Source: Endobacterium cereale
GTDB taxonomy: Bacteria; Pseudomonadota; Alphaproteobacteria; Rhizobiales; Rhizobiaceae
DNA: 64,000 nt
Direction: 5' to 3'
Assembly (NCBI RefSeq): GCF_009617585.1
Contig: NZ_WIXI01000046.1
Location: 124,001 to 188,000 of the forward strand
Shown here piece by piece: positions 31,292 through 40,729 of the stretch (position 1 is the first letter of the stretch; each line of letters opens with the position of its first letter). Both the position numbers and the translations under genes were made by a program. The notes beneath the pieces were generated by a model, which worked only from the letters and a program-made list of their open reading frames with translations, searched no databases and was not told where the DNA came from.

Positions 31292-32071
31292 CTAGATACG
31301 GCGCTCAACCATCATCTTCTTGATTTCGGCAATCGCCTTGGCCGGGTTCAACCCCTTCGGGCAAGCCTGGGCGCAGTTCATGATCGTGTGGCAGCGATAA
31401 AGCCGGAAAGGATCCTCGAGATTGTCGAGACGTTCACCCTTGGCTTCATCGCGGCTGTCGATCAGCCAGCGATAGGCCTGCAGGAGAACAGCCGGGCCGA
31501 GATACTTGTCGCCGTTCCACCAGTAGCTGGGACAGGAGGTCGAGCAGCAGGCGCACAGAATGCACTCGTAAAGGCCGTCGAGCTTGAGGCGATCCTCATG
31601 GCTCTGCTTCCACTCCTTGGCCGGTGCCGGAGATACCGTCTTCAGCCATGGTTCGATCGAGCGGTGCTGGGCATAGAAGTTGGTTAGGTCTGGCACCAGA
31701 TCCTTGACGACCGGCATATGCGGCAGCGGATAAACTTTGACCGTACCGTTCACGTCGTCCATGCCCTTGGTGCAGGCGAGCGTGTTGGTGCCGTCGATGT
31801 TCATCGCGCAGGAGCCACAGATGCCCTCACGACAGGAGCGGCGCAGCGTCAGTGTCGGGTCGATCTTGTTCTTGATGTACAAGAGACCGTCCAGCACCAT
31901 CGGGCCGCAATCGTCGATATCGATATAATAGGTATCGATCCGCGGGTTCTGGCCGTCATCCGGGTTCCAGCGATAGATGCGGTATTCCCGAACGTTGGCG
32001 GCACCTTCCGGCTTCGGCCAGACCTTGCCTTCGGTCATCTGGGAATTCTTTGGGAGAGCGAGTTCAACCAT
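31292..32071 (-). CDS. sdhB: Succinate dehydrogenase iron-sulfur subunit
   Basis: The 259-residue subunit carries three clusters visible as cysteine motifs: [2Fe-2S] CREGICGSC plus a later Cys, [4Fe-4S] [12 protein letters not shown], and [3Fe-4S] CHTIMNC with CAQACPKG. It transfers electrons from SdhA to quinone on the cytoplasmic side of the membrane. It lies 18 bp after sdhA. Its TAG stop is in the loop of a 6-bp hairpin (31287-31305). Confidence 0.97.
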   Translation of the reverse strand: MVELALPKNSQMTEGKVWPKPEGAANVREYRIYRWNPDDGQNPRIDTYYIDIDDCGPMVLDGLLYIKNKIDPTLTLRRSCREGICGSCAMNIDGTNTLACTKGMDDVNGTVKVYPLPHMPVVKDLVPDLTNFYAQHRSIEPWLKTVSPAPAKEWKQSHEDRLKLDGLYECILCACCSTSCPSYWWNGDKYLGPAVLLQAYRWLIDSRDEAKGERLDNLEDPFRLYRCHTIMNCAQACPKGLNPAKAIAEIKKMMVERRI

Positions 32072-32089
32072 GGTCCAATTCCCTTCAGA

Positions 32090-33934
32090 TCAATAGACGC
32101 GGGCCTTGGGCTCGATCTTGTAAGGATCGATGCCCTCGGCAATCAGGTCGGTATGGACCGGGCGATAGTCGAGCTTGACGTCACCCGCATCATTGATCCA
32201 GGCGAGCGTGTGCTTCCGCCAGTTGACGTCGTCACGGCCGGCGAATGCACCATCGGTATAATCTTCGCGGGCATGCGAGCCGCGGCTTTCCTTGCGGGCC
32301 TCGGCGCCATAAACCGTGGTGATGGCGTTGGCCATCAGGTTATGCAGTTCCAACGTCTCGACGAGATCGGAGTTCCAGATCATCGAACGGTCGGTGACCT
32401 TCACATCTTTCATCTCGCCCCAGATCTGGCTCATGCGGCGACAGCCGGATTCGAGCGATTCCTGGGTGCGGAACACGGCAGCGTCGTCCTGCATGGTACG
32501 CTGCATGCGGTCGCGCAGAACAGCCGTCGGCGTGCCGCCCGAAGCATGACGCAGACCGTCGAAACGATCCATGATCTTGTCGCAGGCAGCCGTGTTCAGC
32601 GCCGGGATCGGCGAAGCGCGGTCGATGACCTGACCGGCGCGGATCGCGGCGGCGCGACCGAAGACCACGAGGTCGATCAGCGAGTTGGAACCGAGACGGT
32701 TTGCACCGTGAACCGAGGCGCAACCGGCTTCACCCACGGCCATCAGGCCGGGCAGGATGCGTTCCGGGTTGTTGCTATCGGCATTGAGCACTTCACCCCA
32801 ATAGTTGGTCGGGATACCGCCCATATTGTAGTGAACTGTCGGCAGAACCGGGATCGGTTCGCGCGTCACATCAACGCCTGCAAAAATCTTGGCGCTCTCG
32901 GAAATGCCCGGCAGACGCTCGTGCAAAACGGCCGGATCAAGATGGTCGAGATGCAGGAAGATGTGATCCTTGTTCTTGCCGACGCCGCGGCCTTCACGGA
33001 TTTCCATCGTCATGCAGCGCGAAACAACGTCACGCGAGGCAAGATCCTTGGCAGAAGGCGCATAACGCTCCATGAAGCGTTCGCCTTCCGAGTTGACGAG
33101 ATAACCGCCTTCGCCGCGCGCGCCTTCGGTGATCAGGCAGCCCGAACCGTAAATGCCGGTCGGGTGGAACTGAACGAATTCCATGTCCTGCATCGGCAGG
33201 CCGGCGCGTGCCACCATGCCACCACCGTCGCCGGTGCAGGTATGGGCAGACGTTGCCGAGAAATAGGCGCGGCCGTAACCGCCGGTCGCCAGAACCACCA
33301 TCTTGGCGGCGAAACGATGGATCGTGCCGTCATCGAGGTTCCAGGCCACGACGCCTTCGCAGCGACTGCCATCATCCGACATGATCAGGTCGAGCGCGAA
33401 ATATTCAATGAAGAATTCGGCATTGTTGCGCAGCGACTGGCCATACAGCGTGTGCAGGATGGCGTGGCCGGTACGGTCGGCGGCAGCGCAGGTGCGCTGC
33501 ACCGGCGGGCCGGCGCCAAAATTCTGCATGTGACCGCCAAACGGGCGCTGGTAGATCTTGCCTTCCTCGTTACGCGAGAACGGCACGCCGTAATGCTCGA
33601 GTTCGTAAACGGCCTTCGGCGCTTCCATGACCATGTACTGCATGGCATCGACGTCACCGAGCCAGTCGGAACCCTTGACGGTGTCATAGAGGTGCCACTG
33701 CCAGCTGTCCGGCGTCATGTTCTGCAGCGAGGCAGCAATGCCGCCCTGAGCCGCAACCGTGTGCGAACGGGTCGGGAAAACTTTTGTGATGCAGGCGGTT
33801 TTAAAACCCTGTTCAGCCATGCCGAGCGTGGCGCGCAGGCCGGCGCCACCGGCGCCAACGACGATCACGTCATAGGAATGGTCGACATAGGTGTAAGCTT
33901 TGCCGTTCTGGGCGATGGGTGTGACGGATGCCAT
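32090..33934 (-). CDS. sdhA: Succinate dehydrogenase flavoprotein subunit
   Basis: The 614-residue flavoprotein oxidises succinate to fumarate. It has the FAD-binding [11 protein letters not shown], the covalent-FAD histidine in [12 protein letters not shown], and the active-site segments GHILHTLYG-like, [20 protein letters not shown] and [17 protein letters not shown]. Length and order match the family. It is the third gene of sdhCDAB, 6 bp after sdhD. Confidence 0.97.
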   Translation of the reverse strand: MASVTPIAQNGKAYTYVDHSYDVIVVGAGGAGLRATLGMAEQGFKTACITKVFPTRSHTVAAQGGIAASLQNMTPDSWQWHLYDTVKGSDWLGDVDAMQYMVMEAPKAVYELEHYGVPFSRNEEGKIYQRPFGGHMQNFGAGPPVQRTCAAADRTGHAILHTLYGQSLRNNAEFFIEYFALDLIMSDDGSRCEGVVAWNLDDGTIHRFAAKMVVLATGGYGRAYFSATSAHTCTGDGGGMVARAGLPMQDMEFVQFHPTGIYGSGCLITEGARGEGGYLVNSEGERFMERYAPSAKDLASRDVVSRCMTMEIREGRGVGKNKDHIFLHLDHLDPAVLHERLPGISESAKIFAGVDVTREPIPVLPTVHYNMGGIPTNYWGEVLNADSNNPERILPGLMAVGEAGCASVHGANRLGSNSLIDLVVFGRAAAIRAGQVIDRASPIPALNTAACDKIMDRFDGLRHASGGTPTAVLRDRMQRTMQDDAAVFRTQESLESGCRRMSQIWGEMKDVKVTDRSMIWNSDLVETLELHNLMANAITTVYGAEARKESRGSHAREDYTDGAFAGRDDVNWRKHTLAWINDAGDVKLDYRPVHTDLIAEGIDPYKIEPKARVY

Positions 33935-33940
33935 GGCGGG

Positions 33941-34321
33941 TTATCCTACGAACGCAATTTTCAGAACGGCGAAAAGACAGAGACCACCGATCAGCATTGC
34001 AAAGAATGTATTGAGCATCATCACGAAGAACTTCAGGCCTTCATGATGGACATAGTCGACGATGATTTCCTGGATACCGATGCGCATATGCACGAGACCG
34101 GCAATGATCATCATGCCGAACAGTACGGCGACGATCGGGTTCGACAGCGCACGGACAACGTCCTCGTAAGGAGCGCCCGCATAACGGATCAGGAAAACGA
34201 TGAAGAAGATGGCCAGCGGCACCATGGCCACGGCAGACATCCGCTGCACCCAGAAATGCTCGGTGCCTGCCTTGGCAGAACCGAGACCGCGAACTTTGCC
34301 CAGAGGCGTACGCATATCCAT
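33941..34321 (-). CDS. sdhD: Succinate dehydrogenase membrane anchor subunit D
   Basis: The 126-residue protein has three membrane helices (about residues 30-50, 60-83 and 100-122) and the heme/quinone-side segment HMRIGIQEIIVDYVH with the conserved His and Asp-Tyr. The start at 34321 (MDMRTPLGKVRG) is chosen by homology; the same frame stays open back through sdhC but that is an overlap artefact. It follows sdhC by 11 bp. Confidence 0.95.
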   Translation of the reverse strand: MDMRTPLGKVRGLGSAKAGTEHFWVQRMSAVAMVPLAIFFIVFLIRYAGAPYEDVVRALSNPIVAVLFGMMIIAGLVHMRIGIQEIIVDYVHHEGLKFFVMMLNTFFAMLIGGLCLFAVLKIAFVG

Positions 34322-34332
34322 GATTTTTCCCC

Positions 34333-34722
34333 TCAGATCGCCAGACCGACGATCCAGATCACCACGGTGAGACAGATCGACACGACAGGAAGCGCGATCG
34401 CCATCTTGGTGGTGAAGTGCTTGTCGAAACCGTGGCCCATGTCCCACATGAAATGGCGCATGCCGCCGAGCATATGGTGAACCAGCGCCCAAGTGTAACC
34501 GAACAGCACGATGAGGCCGATCCAGGTACCGAGCAACCAGCTGATCCAGTCGAAATACGGCTTGCCCGAGGCTGCGGCAATTAGCCACCATGCCAAAATA
34601 ATGGTTCCCACAGCCAGTGCTCCACCGGTAATACGGTGAACGATCGACATGACCATAGTGGGAATGGGTTTGTAGATTTGCAGGTGCGGCGACAGGGGCC
34701 GCTTGTTCGTCACATTCGCCAT
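34333..34722 (-). CDS. sdhC: Succinate dehydrogenase cytochrome b556 subunit
   Basis: The 129-residue protein has the N-terminal RPLSPHLQIYKP, SIVHRITGG (quinone site Ser/Arg) and HHMLGGMRHFMWDMG with the heme-ligand histidine, plus three membrane helices. The second of two adjacent ATGs (34722) has proper spacing to GAGG. It is the first gene of the sdhCDAB operon. Confidence 0.95.
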   Translation of the reverse strand: MANVTNKRPLSPHLQIYKPIPTMVMSIVHRITGGALAVGTIILAWWLIAAASGKPYFDWISWLLGTWIGLIVLFGYTWALVHHMLGGMRHFMWDMGHGFDKHFTTKMAIALPVVSICLTVVIWIVGLAI

Positions 34723-35027
34723 CATATCCTCGCGGCGTATACACGGGGCGCGGCCATACCTCCTGGCGCGTTCCCGGCAATGCACGATGCCGAAGAAATG
34801 TGCATTGCATCATGCGATGCTTTAATCGCCCATTGCCACAACGACAAGCTTATTTCAGAGCGATTCCAAATTTAATCGATTGGGGAACGACGCCGCTCCG
34901 CGCGATATTCTCGCCGACGAAAGTTAACCATTTCAGTCAGTTTTCTTTCTGCGGAAAAAGTACTGGCGCTTTCTCGATGCTTGTGTGTTAACGATTGATT
35001 AACCGTAATGCGTTCGGAGGATCCGCC
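34723..35027. promoter_or_regulatory. Divergent intergenic region with candidate sdh promoter and leader hairpin
   Basis: A 305-bp gap between sdhC (minus) and a small secreted-protein gene (plus). For sdhC, TTGTCG (34842-34847) and TAAAGC (34819-34824) are spaced by 17 nt. A few nt downstream of the predicted start is a 9-bp inverted repeat GCAATGCAC (34777-34785) / GTGCATTGC (34800-34808), so the message would begin with a stem-loop; a competing GCATC/GATGC stem (34807-34820) overlaps it. The plus-strand gene has GGAGG at 35016-35020. Nothing else was recognised. Confidence 0.4.
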
Positions 35028-35393
35028 ATGATGGCGAAAAGCTTCTGCCGCGGCATGACTGCCGCTCTTCTGTTTGTGTGCGCCGCACCCGTCGCGAATG
35101 CCGTTGATCATTCTCTTGGTAGCGGCAATGGGGCGCTCGGCAATAATATCAGTACCTATTCCCAGGGCAGTATTGAGCAGGTCGACAGTTATGACATCGG
35201 CCGCACCTACGCGTCGCTGATTGTTTTGGGTTTTGAATTGAACGATGGGGAACTAACGGAAAACCCCACCACTGTCCTAGCGCCAAAGGCAAAGATCATC
35301 GATGTCGACGCTACGGCCTACGACGAGGCTTTTGCGCCAAGAAATGGCTGCGTGATGGAATCGGGCGTCTGTGTGATTCGCGGCGACCGCTAA
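35028..35393 (+). CDS. Small secreted protein of unknown function
   Basis: The 121-residue product has a clear signal peptide (MMAKSFCRGM then a hydrophobic core, cleavage after about residue 25 in ANA|VDH), giving a mature protein of about 96 residues with a Gly/Ser/Asn-rich start (SLGSGNGALGNNIS) and two cysteines close together at the C-terminus (NGCVMESGVCVIRG). No family was recognised. The ATG at 35028 is set by GGAGG seven nt upstream. It is transcribed away from sdhCDAB and converges on the methyltransferase gene with only 4 bp between stop codons. Confidence 0.65.
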   Translation: MMAKSFCRGMTAALLFVCAAPVANAVDHSLGSGNGALGNNISTYSQGSIEQVDSYDIGRTYASLIVLGFELNDGELTENPTTVLAPKAKIIDVDATAYDEAFAPRNGCVMESGVCVIRGDR

Positions 35394-35397
35394 TCCT

Positions 35398-36042
35398 TCA
35401 AGCGAACCGCCAGACGGTGGTTCGCTTGACCTCACCGTCTTCCAGCGCGCGGGTCACCGGCACCTCATAGGTCGCCAGCGCAACGAGGCTCTCCTTCGGG
35501 CAATAGCTGCGGCCGGGATCGCCTACGATCACCAACTTGCCCTGATCTGACAGCCGCTTGAACCACGGCACCAGAGCAGCCGCAAAATCGCGATCGTAAA
35601 AAACGTCGCCAGCCAGAATGACATCGGCTTCGACGGACTGACCGACCAGATTTTCGCGCATGAAGGCAAGTTCGACACCGTTGGCTTCGGCATTGAGCGA
35701 TACGGCCATTTCCACCCAAGGGTCGATATCGGCAGCCAGAACGTGGGCCGCCCCGGCTTTCATCGCCGCAATCGCCACAAGACCGGAACCAGTGGCAAAA
35801 TCCAGCACACGTTTGCCTGCCACGAGATCCGGATGATCGAAAACATACCGGGCCAGCCCCTGCCCGCCCGCCCAGGCAAAGGCCCAGAAGGGCGGCGGCA
35901 AGCCGATCTCCTGCAACTCATCCTCGGTTTTGAGCCAGAGATCATGCGCTTCACTGGCCAGATGCAATTGCACCTCCGGCACATGCGGCGGGCGCATGAG
36001 ATCGGTATTGGCCAGAATGAAGTCTTTGGGATCGGTCTTCAC
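35398..36042 (-). CDS. METTL20-like protein-lysine methyltransferase (ETF-beta methyltransferase type)
   Basis: The 214-residue SAM-dependent methyltransferase has motif I LDFATGSGLVAIAA, the acidic loop AADIDPW, the family motif ILAGDVFYDRDFA, and the C-terminal GDPGRSYCP and KRTTVWRFA. These match human METTL20/ETFBKMT, whose Agrobacterium homologue has been shown to methylate the electron-transfer flavoprotein beta subunit. The start is placed at a GTG (36042) 19 bp after the EVE gene; an ATG at 36093 would overlap that gene. The stop codon sits in an 11-bp perfect hairpin (35398-35429). Confidence 0.82.
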   Translation of the reverse strand: MKTDPKDFILANTDLMRPPHVPEVQLHLASEAHDLWLKTEDELQEIGLPPPFWAFAWAGGQGLARYVFDHPDLVAGKRVLDFATGSGLVAIAAMKAGAAHVLAADIDPWVEMAVSLNAEANGVELAFMRENLVGQSVEADVILAGDVFYDRDFAAALVPWFKRLSDQGKLVIVGDPGRSYCPKESLVALATYEVPVTRALEDGEVKRTTVWRFA

Positions 36043-36061
36043 GCCGCATCCGCCCTTCAGA

Positions 36062-36502
36062 TCAATCCGGCGATTTCGGTGGGTTGTCGACACCGCCGAG
36101 ACGGCAGACCTCGAAATATTCCTCGTCCGTCACCGGCTGCACCGAAAGCCGCATCGATGTCACCAGCGACATCTTTTCGAACTTTGGATTGGCCTTGACG
36201 TCCTTGAGCGTGATCGGCTTCGGCACGTCGGTAACGGCGCGGATATCGACGCAATCCCATTTGGGATCGCCCTTGGCCGACGAATCGGGATGCGACAGCG
36301 CGCAGACTTCGACGATGCCGACGATCTCCAGCCCCTCGTTGGAGTGGTAGAAAAACCCCTTGTCGCCGATCTTCATGGCCCGCATGTTGTTGCGCGCCTG
36401 ATAGTTGCGCACACCGGTCCATTCTTCGCCGACAGCGCCCTTGGCCTTTTGCTGTTCCCAGGACCAGACATCGGGTTCGGATTTGAAAAGCCAGTAAGCC
36501 AT
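36062..36502 (-). CDS. EVE domain protein
   Basis: The 146-residue protein is a single EVE (PUA-like) domain of the THYN1 type: MAYWLFKSEPDVWSW, WTGVRNYQARNNMR, and FFYHSNEG are characteristic. EVE domains bind modified nucleotides in RNA or DNA. It lies 6 bp after the YciI gene in the tsaD-gpsA operon, where tsaD also concerns RNA modification. The target is unknown. Confidence 0.88.
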   Translation of the reverse strand: MAYWLFKSEPDVWSWEQQKAKGAVGEEWTGVRNYQARNNMRAMKIGDKGFFYHSNEGLEIVGIVEVCALSHPDSSAKGDPKWDCVDIRAVTDVPKPITLKDVKANPKFEKMSLVTSMRLSVQPVTDEEYFEVCRLGGVDNPPKSPD

Positions 36503-36508
36503 GTCAGA

Positions 36509-36805
36509 TCAAGCCTTCGGCGGGTTGAAAACCCAGTTGAACGGTTTCACTTCGACCTTTTCGAACAGGCCGGCTTTTGCGTAAGGATCAGCATCGGCAA
36601 GCGCTTTCGCTTCCTCGATCGTCGCAGTCTCGACGATTACGAGACTGCCATTCGGCTTGCCATCGGCATCAAGAAACGGGCCGGCCATTTTCAGGATGCC
36701 CTTGTCGTTGAGTGCCGTCAGGTGCTCCACATGCGGCGGGCGCGTGGCCATGCGCAATTCGAGCGAATTCGGCTTGTCGGTGCAGATGAAGGAAAAGAGA
36801 GGCAT
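36509..36805 (-). CDS. YciI family protein
   Basis: The 98-residue protein is a YciI-like ferredoxin-fold dimer with the conserved HVEHL (H in the cleft), GPF, and the C-terminal ADADPYAKAGLFEKVEV. Some YciI members act in dechlorination or as small reductase partners; here no role can be assigned. It follows gpsA by 28 bp. Confidence 0.85.
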   Translation of the reverse strand: MPLFSFICTDKPNSLELRMATRPPHVEHLTALNDKGILKMAGPFLDADGKPNGSLVIVETATIEEAKALADADPYAKAGLFEKVEVKPFNWVFNPPKA

Positions 36806-36833
36806 CGTGTCAGAACTCCCGTGACGATTAAGA

Positions 36834-37823
36834 TTATTCCGTGGTGATCGGCCGCGTCATCAATGCTTCCATGGCAGCACGTACGCCAAGCCGGCCATCG
36901 ATTATGGCCGCAACGGCTTCCGCCACCGGCATCTCGATACCGTTCTTGCGCGCCAGCCGGACGGCGACGGAAGCAGTATGCGCACCTTCAACCAATCCGC
37001 CCGCAGCGGCATCCGCCGGCACGCCTTCGCCGAGTGCTATGCCGAAACGCAGATTGCGCGACTGATGGCTGGTCGCCGTCAGCACCAGATCACCCAGACC
37101 CGAAAGCCCGCGAACGGTATCGGCAGAACCACCCAGCGCCACGACCAGACGTGACATTTCAGCAAGCCCCCGCGCGATCAGCGCCGCGCGGGCGCTATCG
37201 CCAAGACCGGCGCCTTCAACGACGCCGCAGGCAATCGCCAGCACGTTTTTCAAGGCACCGCCAAGCTGAACGCCGATGCGATCGGATGAGGCATAGAGGC
37301 GAAAGGTCGGGCTGGAAATGGTCTGCGCCAGATGTTCGGCAGCACCCAGATCCTCGGCCGCGATCGACATGGCCGTCGGCAGGCCGCGCGCGATATCGGC
37401 GGCAAAACCGGGACCGGAAAGCACGGCGACGGTGTTGTTCGGCAGTGATGCCCGCAACACATCCGTCAGCATCCGGCCGGAGGAGCGCTCAATCCCCTTG
37501 GCACAGGTTACGACGACAACATCATTGCGTAGATAGGGACCGTAATAATGCGCGGCGGCATCATGCGCCTGTGCCGGCATGGCAAACAGGACGAGATCGG
37601 CCTGTTCCAGCGCATCTGGCTCGGCGGAAAACTGAAGATTGTCCGGCAAGGGCACGCCCGGAAGTGCTGCATCATGGATGCGGTCGTCGCGCAGATCCGC
37701 CATCAACGCGAGATCGCGGCCGATCAGTGTCACGTCCGAGCGGCCATCCAGCGCCATGACGGTAGCAAGCGCGGTGCCGAAAGCACCGGCACCGATGACG
37801 GCGATCTTCTGTCTGTCGCTCAT
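36834..37823 (-). CDS. gpsA: Glycerol-3-phosphate dehydrogenase (NAD(P)+)
   Basis: The 329-residue cytoplasmic enzyme makes sn-glycerol-3-phosphate for phospholipid synthesis. Motifs are the N-terminal [10 protein letters not shown] (11-20), CAKGIE, LSGPGFA, and the substrate lysine in [15 protein letters not shown]. The ATG overlaps the tsaD stop by 4 bp (37820-37823), implying coupling. Confidence 0.95.
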   Translation of the reverse strand: MSDRQKIAVIGAGAFGTALATVMALDGRSDVTLIGRDLALMADLRDDRIHDAALPGVPLPDNLQFSAEPDALEQADLVLFAMPAQAHDAAAHYYGPYLRNDVVVVTCAKGIERSSGRMLTDVLRASLPNNTVAVLSGPGFAADIARGLPTAMSIAAEDLGAAEHLAQTISSPTFRLYASSDRIGVQLGGALKNVLAIACGVVEGAGLGDSARAALIARGLAEMSRLVVALGGSADTVRGLSGLGDLVLTATSHQSRNLRFGIALGEGVPADAAAGGLVEGAHTASVAVRLARKNGIEMPVAEAVAAIIDGRLGVRAAMEALMTRPITTE

Positions 37824-38914
37824 GCCTTCGCTCCCCGTTTGCCGGAACCGAGCAGCGTCTGCGCCTCGGTATCAAGCGGCCAGCGCGAGCGCGGCGCCAC
37901 TTCGAGCGTATCTGGCGAAACATCCTTGGCCATCCGCTCGAGCCCGGCCCATGCGATCATCGAGGCGTTATCGGTACACAGGTTCATCGGCGGCGCAATA
38001 AAATTGAAACGGTGTTCGGTGCAAAGCGCCTGCAGCGTACGACGGATTTCCTGATTGGCAGCAACACCACCGGCAACCACCAGCGCAGGATTTTCCACGC
38101 CACCATATTCTGCCTTGAAGCGAGCAAGGCCACGGCCGATACGGTCCTTCAGCGTGCGAGAAATCGCCTTCTGGAACGACGCGCAGATGTCGGCGACGTC
38201 CTGATCGGAGAGCGGCGCGATTTCGGTCGCCGCCTGCCGCACGGCCGTCTTCAGGCCAGAGAAGGAGAAATCGAGACGGGCCTCGCCGACCAGTGGGCGT
38301 GGCAGCACAAAGCGATCGGGATTGCCGGACAATGCTGCCTTTTCGACAGCCGGACCACCCGGGTAAGGCAGGCCCAGAAGTTTTGCCGTCTTGTCGAACG
38401 CTTCGCCAAGCGCATCGTCGATGGTCGTGCCCCAGCGCTCGTATTCGCCGACACCCTTGACCAGAATGAGCTGGGTATGACCGCCGGAAACGAGCAGCAT
38501 CAGGTAAGGGAAAGACAAACCGTCGGTCAGCCGCGCCGTCAGCGCATGGCCTTCGAGATGGTTGATCGCATAAAGCGGTTTTCCCGTGGCAAGCGACATC
38601 GCCTTGGCCGTCATCAGGCCGACCAGCAGCCCGCCGATGAGGCCCGGGCCGGAGGTCGCGGCAATCGCATCGATATCCGACAGCGACAGATTGGCGCGGG
38701 CAAGCGCCTCGTCGATCAGCCCGTCGACAGCCTCTACATGGGCGCGCGCGGCAATTTCCGGCACCACGCCACCATAGGCGCTGTGCTCTTCAAGTTGAGA
38801 AAAAACAACGTCGGAGAGAATTTCACCACGCCCGTCGTCGTGACGTGCGACCACCGCCGCGGCGGTCTCGTCGCAGCTGGTTTCGATGCCGAGAATACGC
38901 AGAAACGGTGCCAT
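37820..38914 (-). CDS. tsaD: tRNA N6-threonylcarbamoyladenosine synthase subunit TsaD
   Basis: The 364-residue ASKHA-fold protein transfers the threonylcarbamoyl group to A37 of ANN-decoding tRNAs, with TsaB/C/E. It shows [15 protein letters not shown] at the N-terminus, the metal-binding [20 protein letters not shown], and [12 protein letters not shown]. It is the first gene of the tsaD-gpsA-YciI-EVE-methyltransferase operon, divergent from hemC with a 73-bp shared promoter gap. Confidence 0.96.
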   Translation of the reverse strand: MAPFLRILGIETSCDETAAAVVARHDDGRGEILSDVVFSQLEEHSAYGGVVPEIAARAHVEAVDGLIDEALARANLSLSDIDAIAATSGPGLIGGLLVGLMTAKAMSLATGKPLYAINHLEGHALTARLTDGLSFPYLMLLVSGGHTQLILVKGVGEYERWGTTIDDALGEAFDKTAKLLGLPYPGGPAVEKAALSGNPDRFVLPRPLVGEARLDFSFSGLKTAVRQAATEIAPLSDQDVADICASFQKAISRTLKDRIGRGLARFKAEYGGVENPALVVAGGVAANQEIRRTLQALCTEHRFNFIAPPMNLCTDNASMIAWAGLERMAKDVSPDTLEVAPRSRWPLDTEAQTLLGSGKRGAKA

Positions 38915-38987
38915 GGGTCTGTCGGATTGATTGCGATGGGGCTAGAAGCCGGTTACGAAGCTACCGCCTAACAATGGATGACTGCGG

Positions 38988-39917
38988 ATGCAAACAAAAC
39001 CTTTCCGGATCGGCACGCGCGGCAGCCCGCTTGCGCTCGCCCAGGCTGCCGAGACCCGTTCCCGGCTGATGGAGGCCCATGGCCTGCCAGAGGAAATGTT
39101 CGAGGTCGTGGTGCTTTCGACCAAGGGCGACCGCATTACCGACCGCGCCTTGAGCGAGATTGGCGGCAAAGGCCTGTTCACCGAGGAACTGGAACAGCAA
39201 CTGCTGTCCGGCGAGCTGGATTTTGCCGTTCACTCCTCCAAGGACATGCCGACATGGCTGCCAGAGGGCCTGGAAATTTCCGCCTATCTGCCGCGCGAGG
39301 ATTTTCGCGATGCCGTTGTTGGTCGCACCGCGCCGAGCCTGACCGCCCTGCCAGACCGCGCCATCGTCGGCTCTGCCTCGCTGCGCCGACAGGCCCTGAT
39401 CCGCCGCATGCGCCCGGATATCGAGGTCATCGTATTCCGAGGCTCGGTCGAAACACGTCTGCGCAAGCTTAACGAGGGCCAGGTCGATGCCACACTTCTG
39501 GCGCTTGCAGGCCTGAAACGGCTCGGCCGCGAGGATGTGGTCACAGAACTCCTCGACCCGACGGAATTTCCGCCGGCCCCGGCACAGGGCGCGATCTGCA
39601 TCGAAAGCCGCATCGGTGATCACCGCGTGCTGGACCTGCTCGAAGGCATCAACCACAAACCGACCTATGATGCGGTTTCCTGCGAACGGGCGTTTCTGGA
39701 AGTGCTGGACGGGTCCTGTCGCACGCCGATCGCCGGTTATACGATCCTGGATGGCGACCATCTGCAATTTTCCGGCCTGATTCTCACGCCCGATGGCACA
39801 CGCGAACATGCCGTCAGCATCGACGGTTTGCGTGGTGACGCCGTCAAGCTCGGCAAGCAAGCCGGTGAAACGGTTCGCACCGCCGCCGGCCCCGGCTTTT
39901 TCGCCAGCTGGAGCTGA
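38988..39917 (+). CDS. hemC: Porphobilinogen deaminase (hydroxymethylbilane synthase)
   Basis: The 309-residue enzyme polymerises four porphobilinogens. It has [13 protein letters not shown] (8-20), the catalytic aspartate in HSSKDMP (D86), GSASLRR (128-134), and the dipyrromethane-cofactor cysteine C244 in [11 protein letters not shown]. It is the first gene of the heme operon, 2 bp before hemD. Confidence 0.96.
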   Translation: MQTKPFRIGTRGSPLALAQAAETRSRLMEAHGLPEEMFEVVVLSTKGDRITDRALSEIGGKGLFTEELEQQLLSGELDFAVHSSKDMPTWLPEGLEISAYLPREDFRDAVVGRTAPSLTALPDRAIVGSASLRRQALIRRMRPDIEVIVFRGSVETRLRKLNEGQVDATLLALAGLKRLGREDVVTELLDPTEFPPAPAQGAICIESRIGDHRVLDLLEGINHKPTYDAVSCERAFLEVLDGSCRTPIAGYTILDGDHLQFSGLILTPDGTREHAVSIDGLRGDAVKLGKQAGETVRTAAGPGFFASWS

Positions 39918-39919
39918 TC

Positions 39920-40618
39920 ATGCGTGTGGTGGTGACACGGCCGCTGAACCGGGCTGAAGTCACCGCCACAGAACTTCGCGGCATGGGGCATGAACCGCTG
40001 CTGTTGCCGCTGAGCGCAGCCCGACACCTTACGAATGCGGCAGCGCGGGCGCTTACCAAGTCTTATCCGGCCATCGCGCTGACCAGTGCGGAAGCACTGC
40101 GGGCCCTCGCTGGTTTGGATCTGTCAAACCACCTGCAGACACCGCTGTTTGCCGTCGGACGCAAGACAGCTGCAGCAGCGCAAAATTCCGGCTTCCAGAA
40201 TATCCGCATAGCCGATGGCGACGGCGCTTCGCTAGCTGAACTGATTGTGCAACATGCGCCGTCTGGTGTTGTTTATCTGACGGGACGGCCACGATCACCG
40301 ACCTTTGAAACAGCGCTTCACGCAGCCGAAATCCCCCATTCCGTCGTTGAGTGTTACGAGATGGTGCCGCTCCAGCCATCGCCTGCAGACATCCGGACAC
40401 TGCTTGCCACGCCATCTGGTGCCATTCTTTTTCATTCGCGCGAAACGGCTCGCCTCTTTTTCGCGCTACCGGCAATTGCCGATAACCTCACTGTATTGCG
40501 CTCCAGCATCATCGCCTGCCTCAGTGCCCGCGTCGCTGACGTCATCCCTGACTTGCTGCAGGACCGTGTAAAAATTGCCGAACGGCCTGATGAAGCCAGC
40601 TTGCTGGCACTTCTGTAA
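39920..40618 (+). CDS. hemD: Uroporphyrinogen-III synthase
   Basis: The 232-residue protein cyclises hydroxymethylbilane. HemD is weakly conserved; recognisable features are the N-terminal VVVTRPLNRAEVTA, AITSAEA-like IALTSAEALRAL, VGRKTAAAA, YLTGRPRSPTFE and FHSRETARLF. Its position 2 bp after hemC is decisive. A stem (GCCAGC/GCTGGC) ends just before the stop. Confidence 0.92.
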   Translation: MRVVVTRPLNRAEVTATELRGMGHEPLLLPLSAARHLTNAAARALTKSYPAIALTSAEALRALAGLDLSNHLQTPLFAVGRKTAAAAQNSGFQNIRIADGDGASLAELIVQHAPSGVVYLTGRPRSPTFETALHAAEIPHSVVECYEMVPLQPSPADIRTLLATPSGAILFHSRETARLFFALPAIADNLTVLRSSIIACLSARVADVIPDLLQDRVKIAERPDEASLLALL

Positions 40619-40729
40619 CCATCACGTCGGATAACAAGGCACTCGCAGCGGCCTAATTGGGCTCTCGCCCCTTCCCTTCGCTGGTCGCGCTGTCTACTTT
40701 TGTTTTGAATGCCAAGAAATGAGGTTGCC

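Noticed and set aside
31718-34480. A 920-codon open frame on the plus strand
   Set aside because: Antisense to sdhBAD with no family features or ribosome site; a mirror of the strong codon bias of the sdh genes.
33941-34813. sdhD frame open for 290 codons through sdhC
   Set aside because: The upstream part runs out of frame across sdhC; homology and the ATG at 34321 give a normal 126-residue SdhD, so this is not an SdhC-SdhD fusion.
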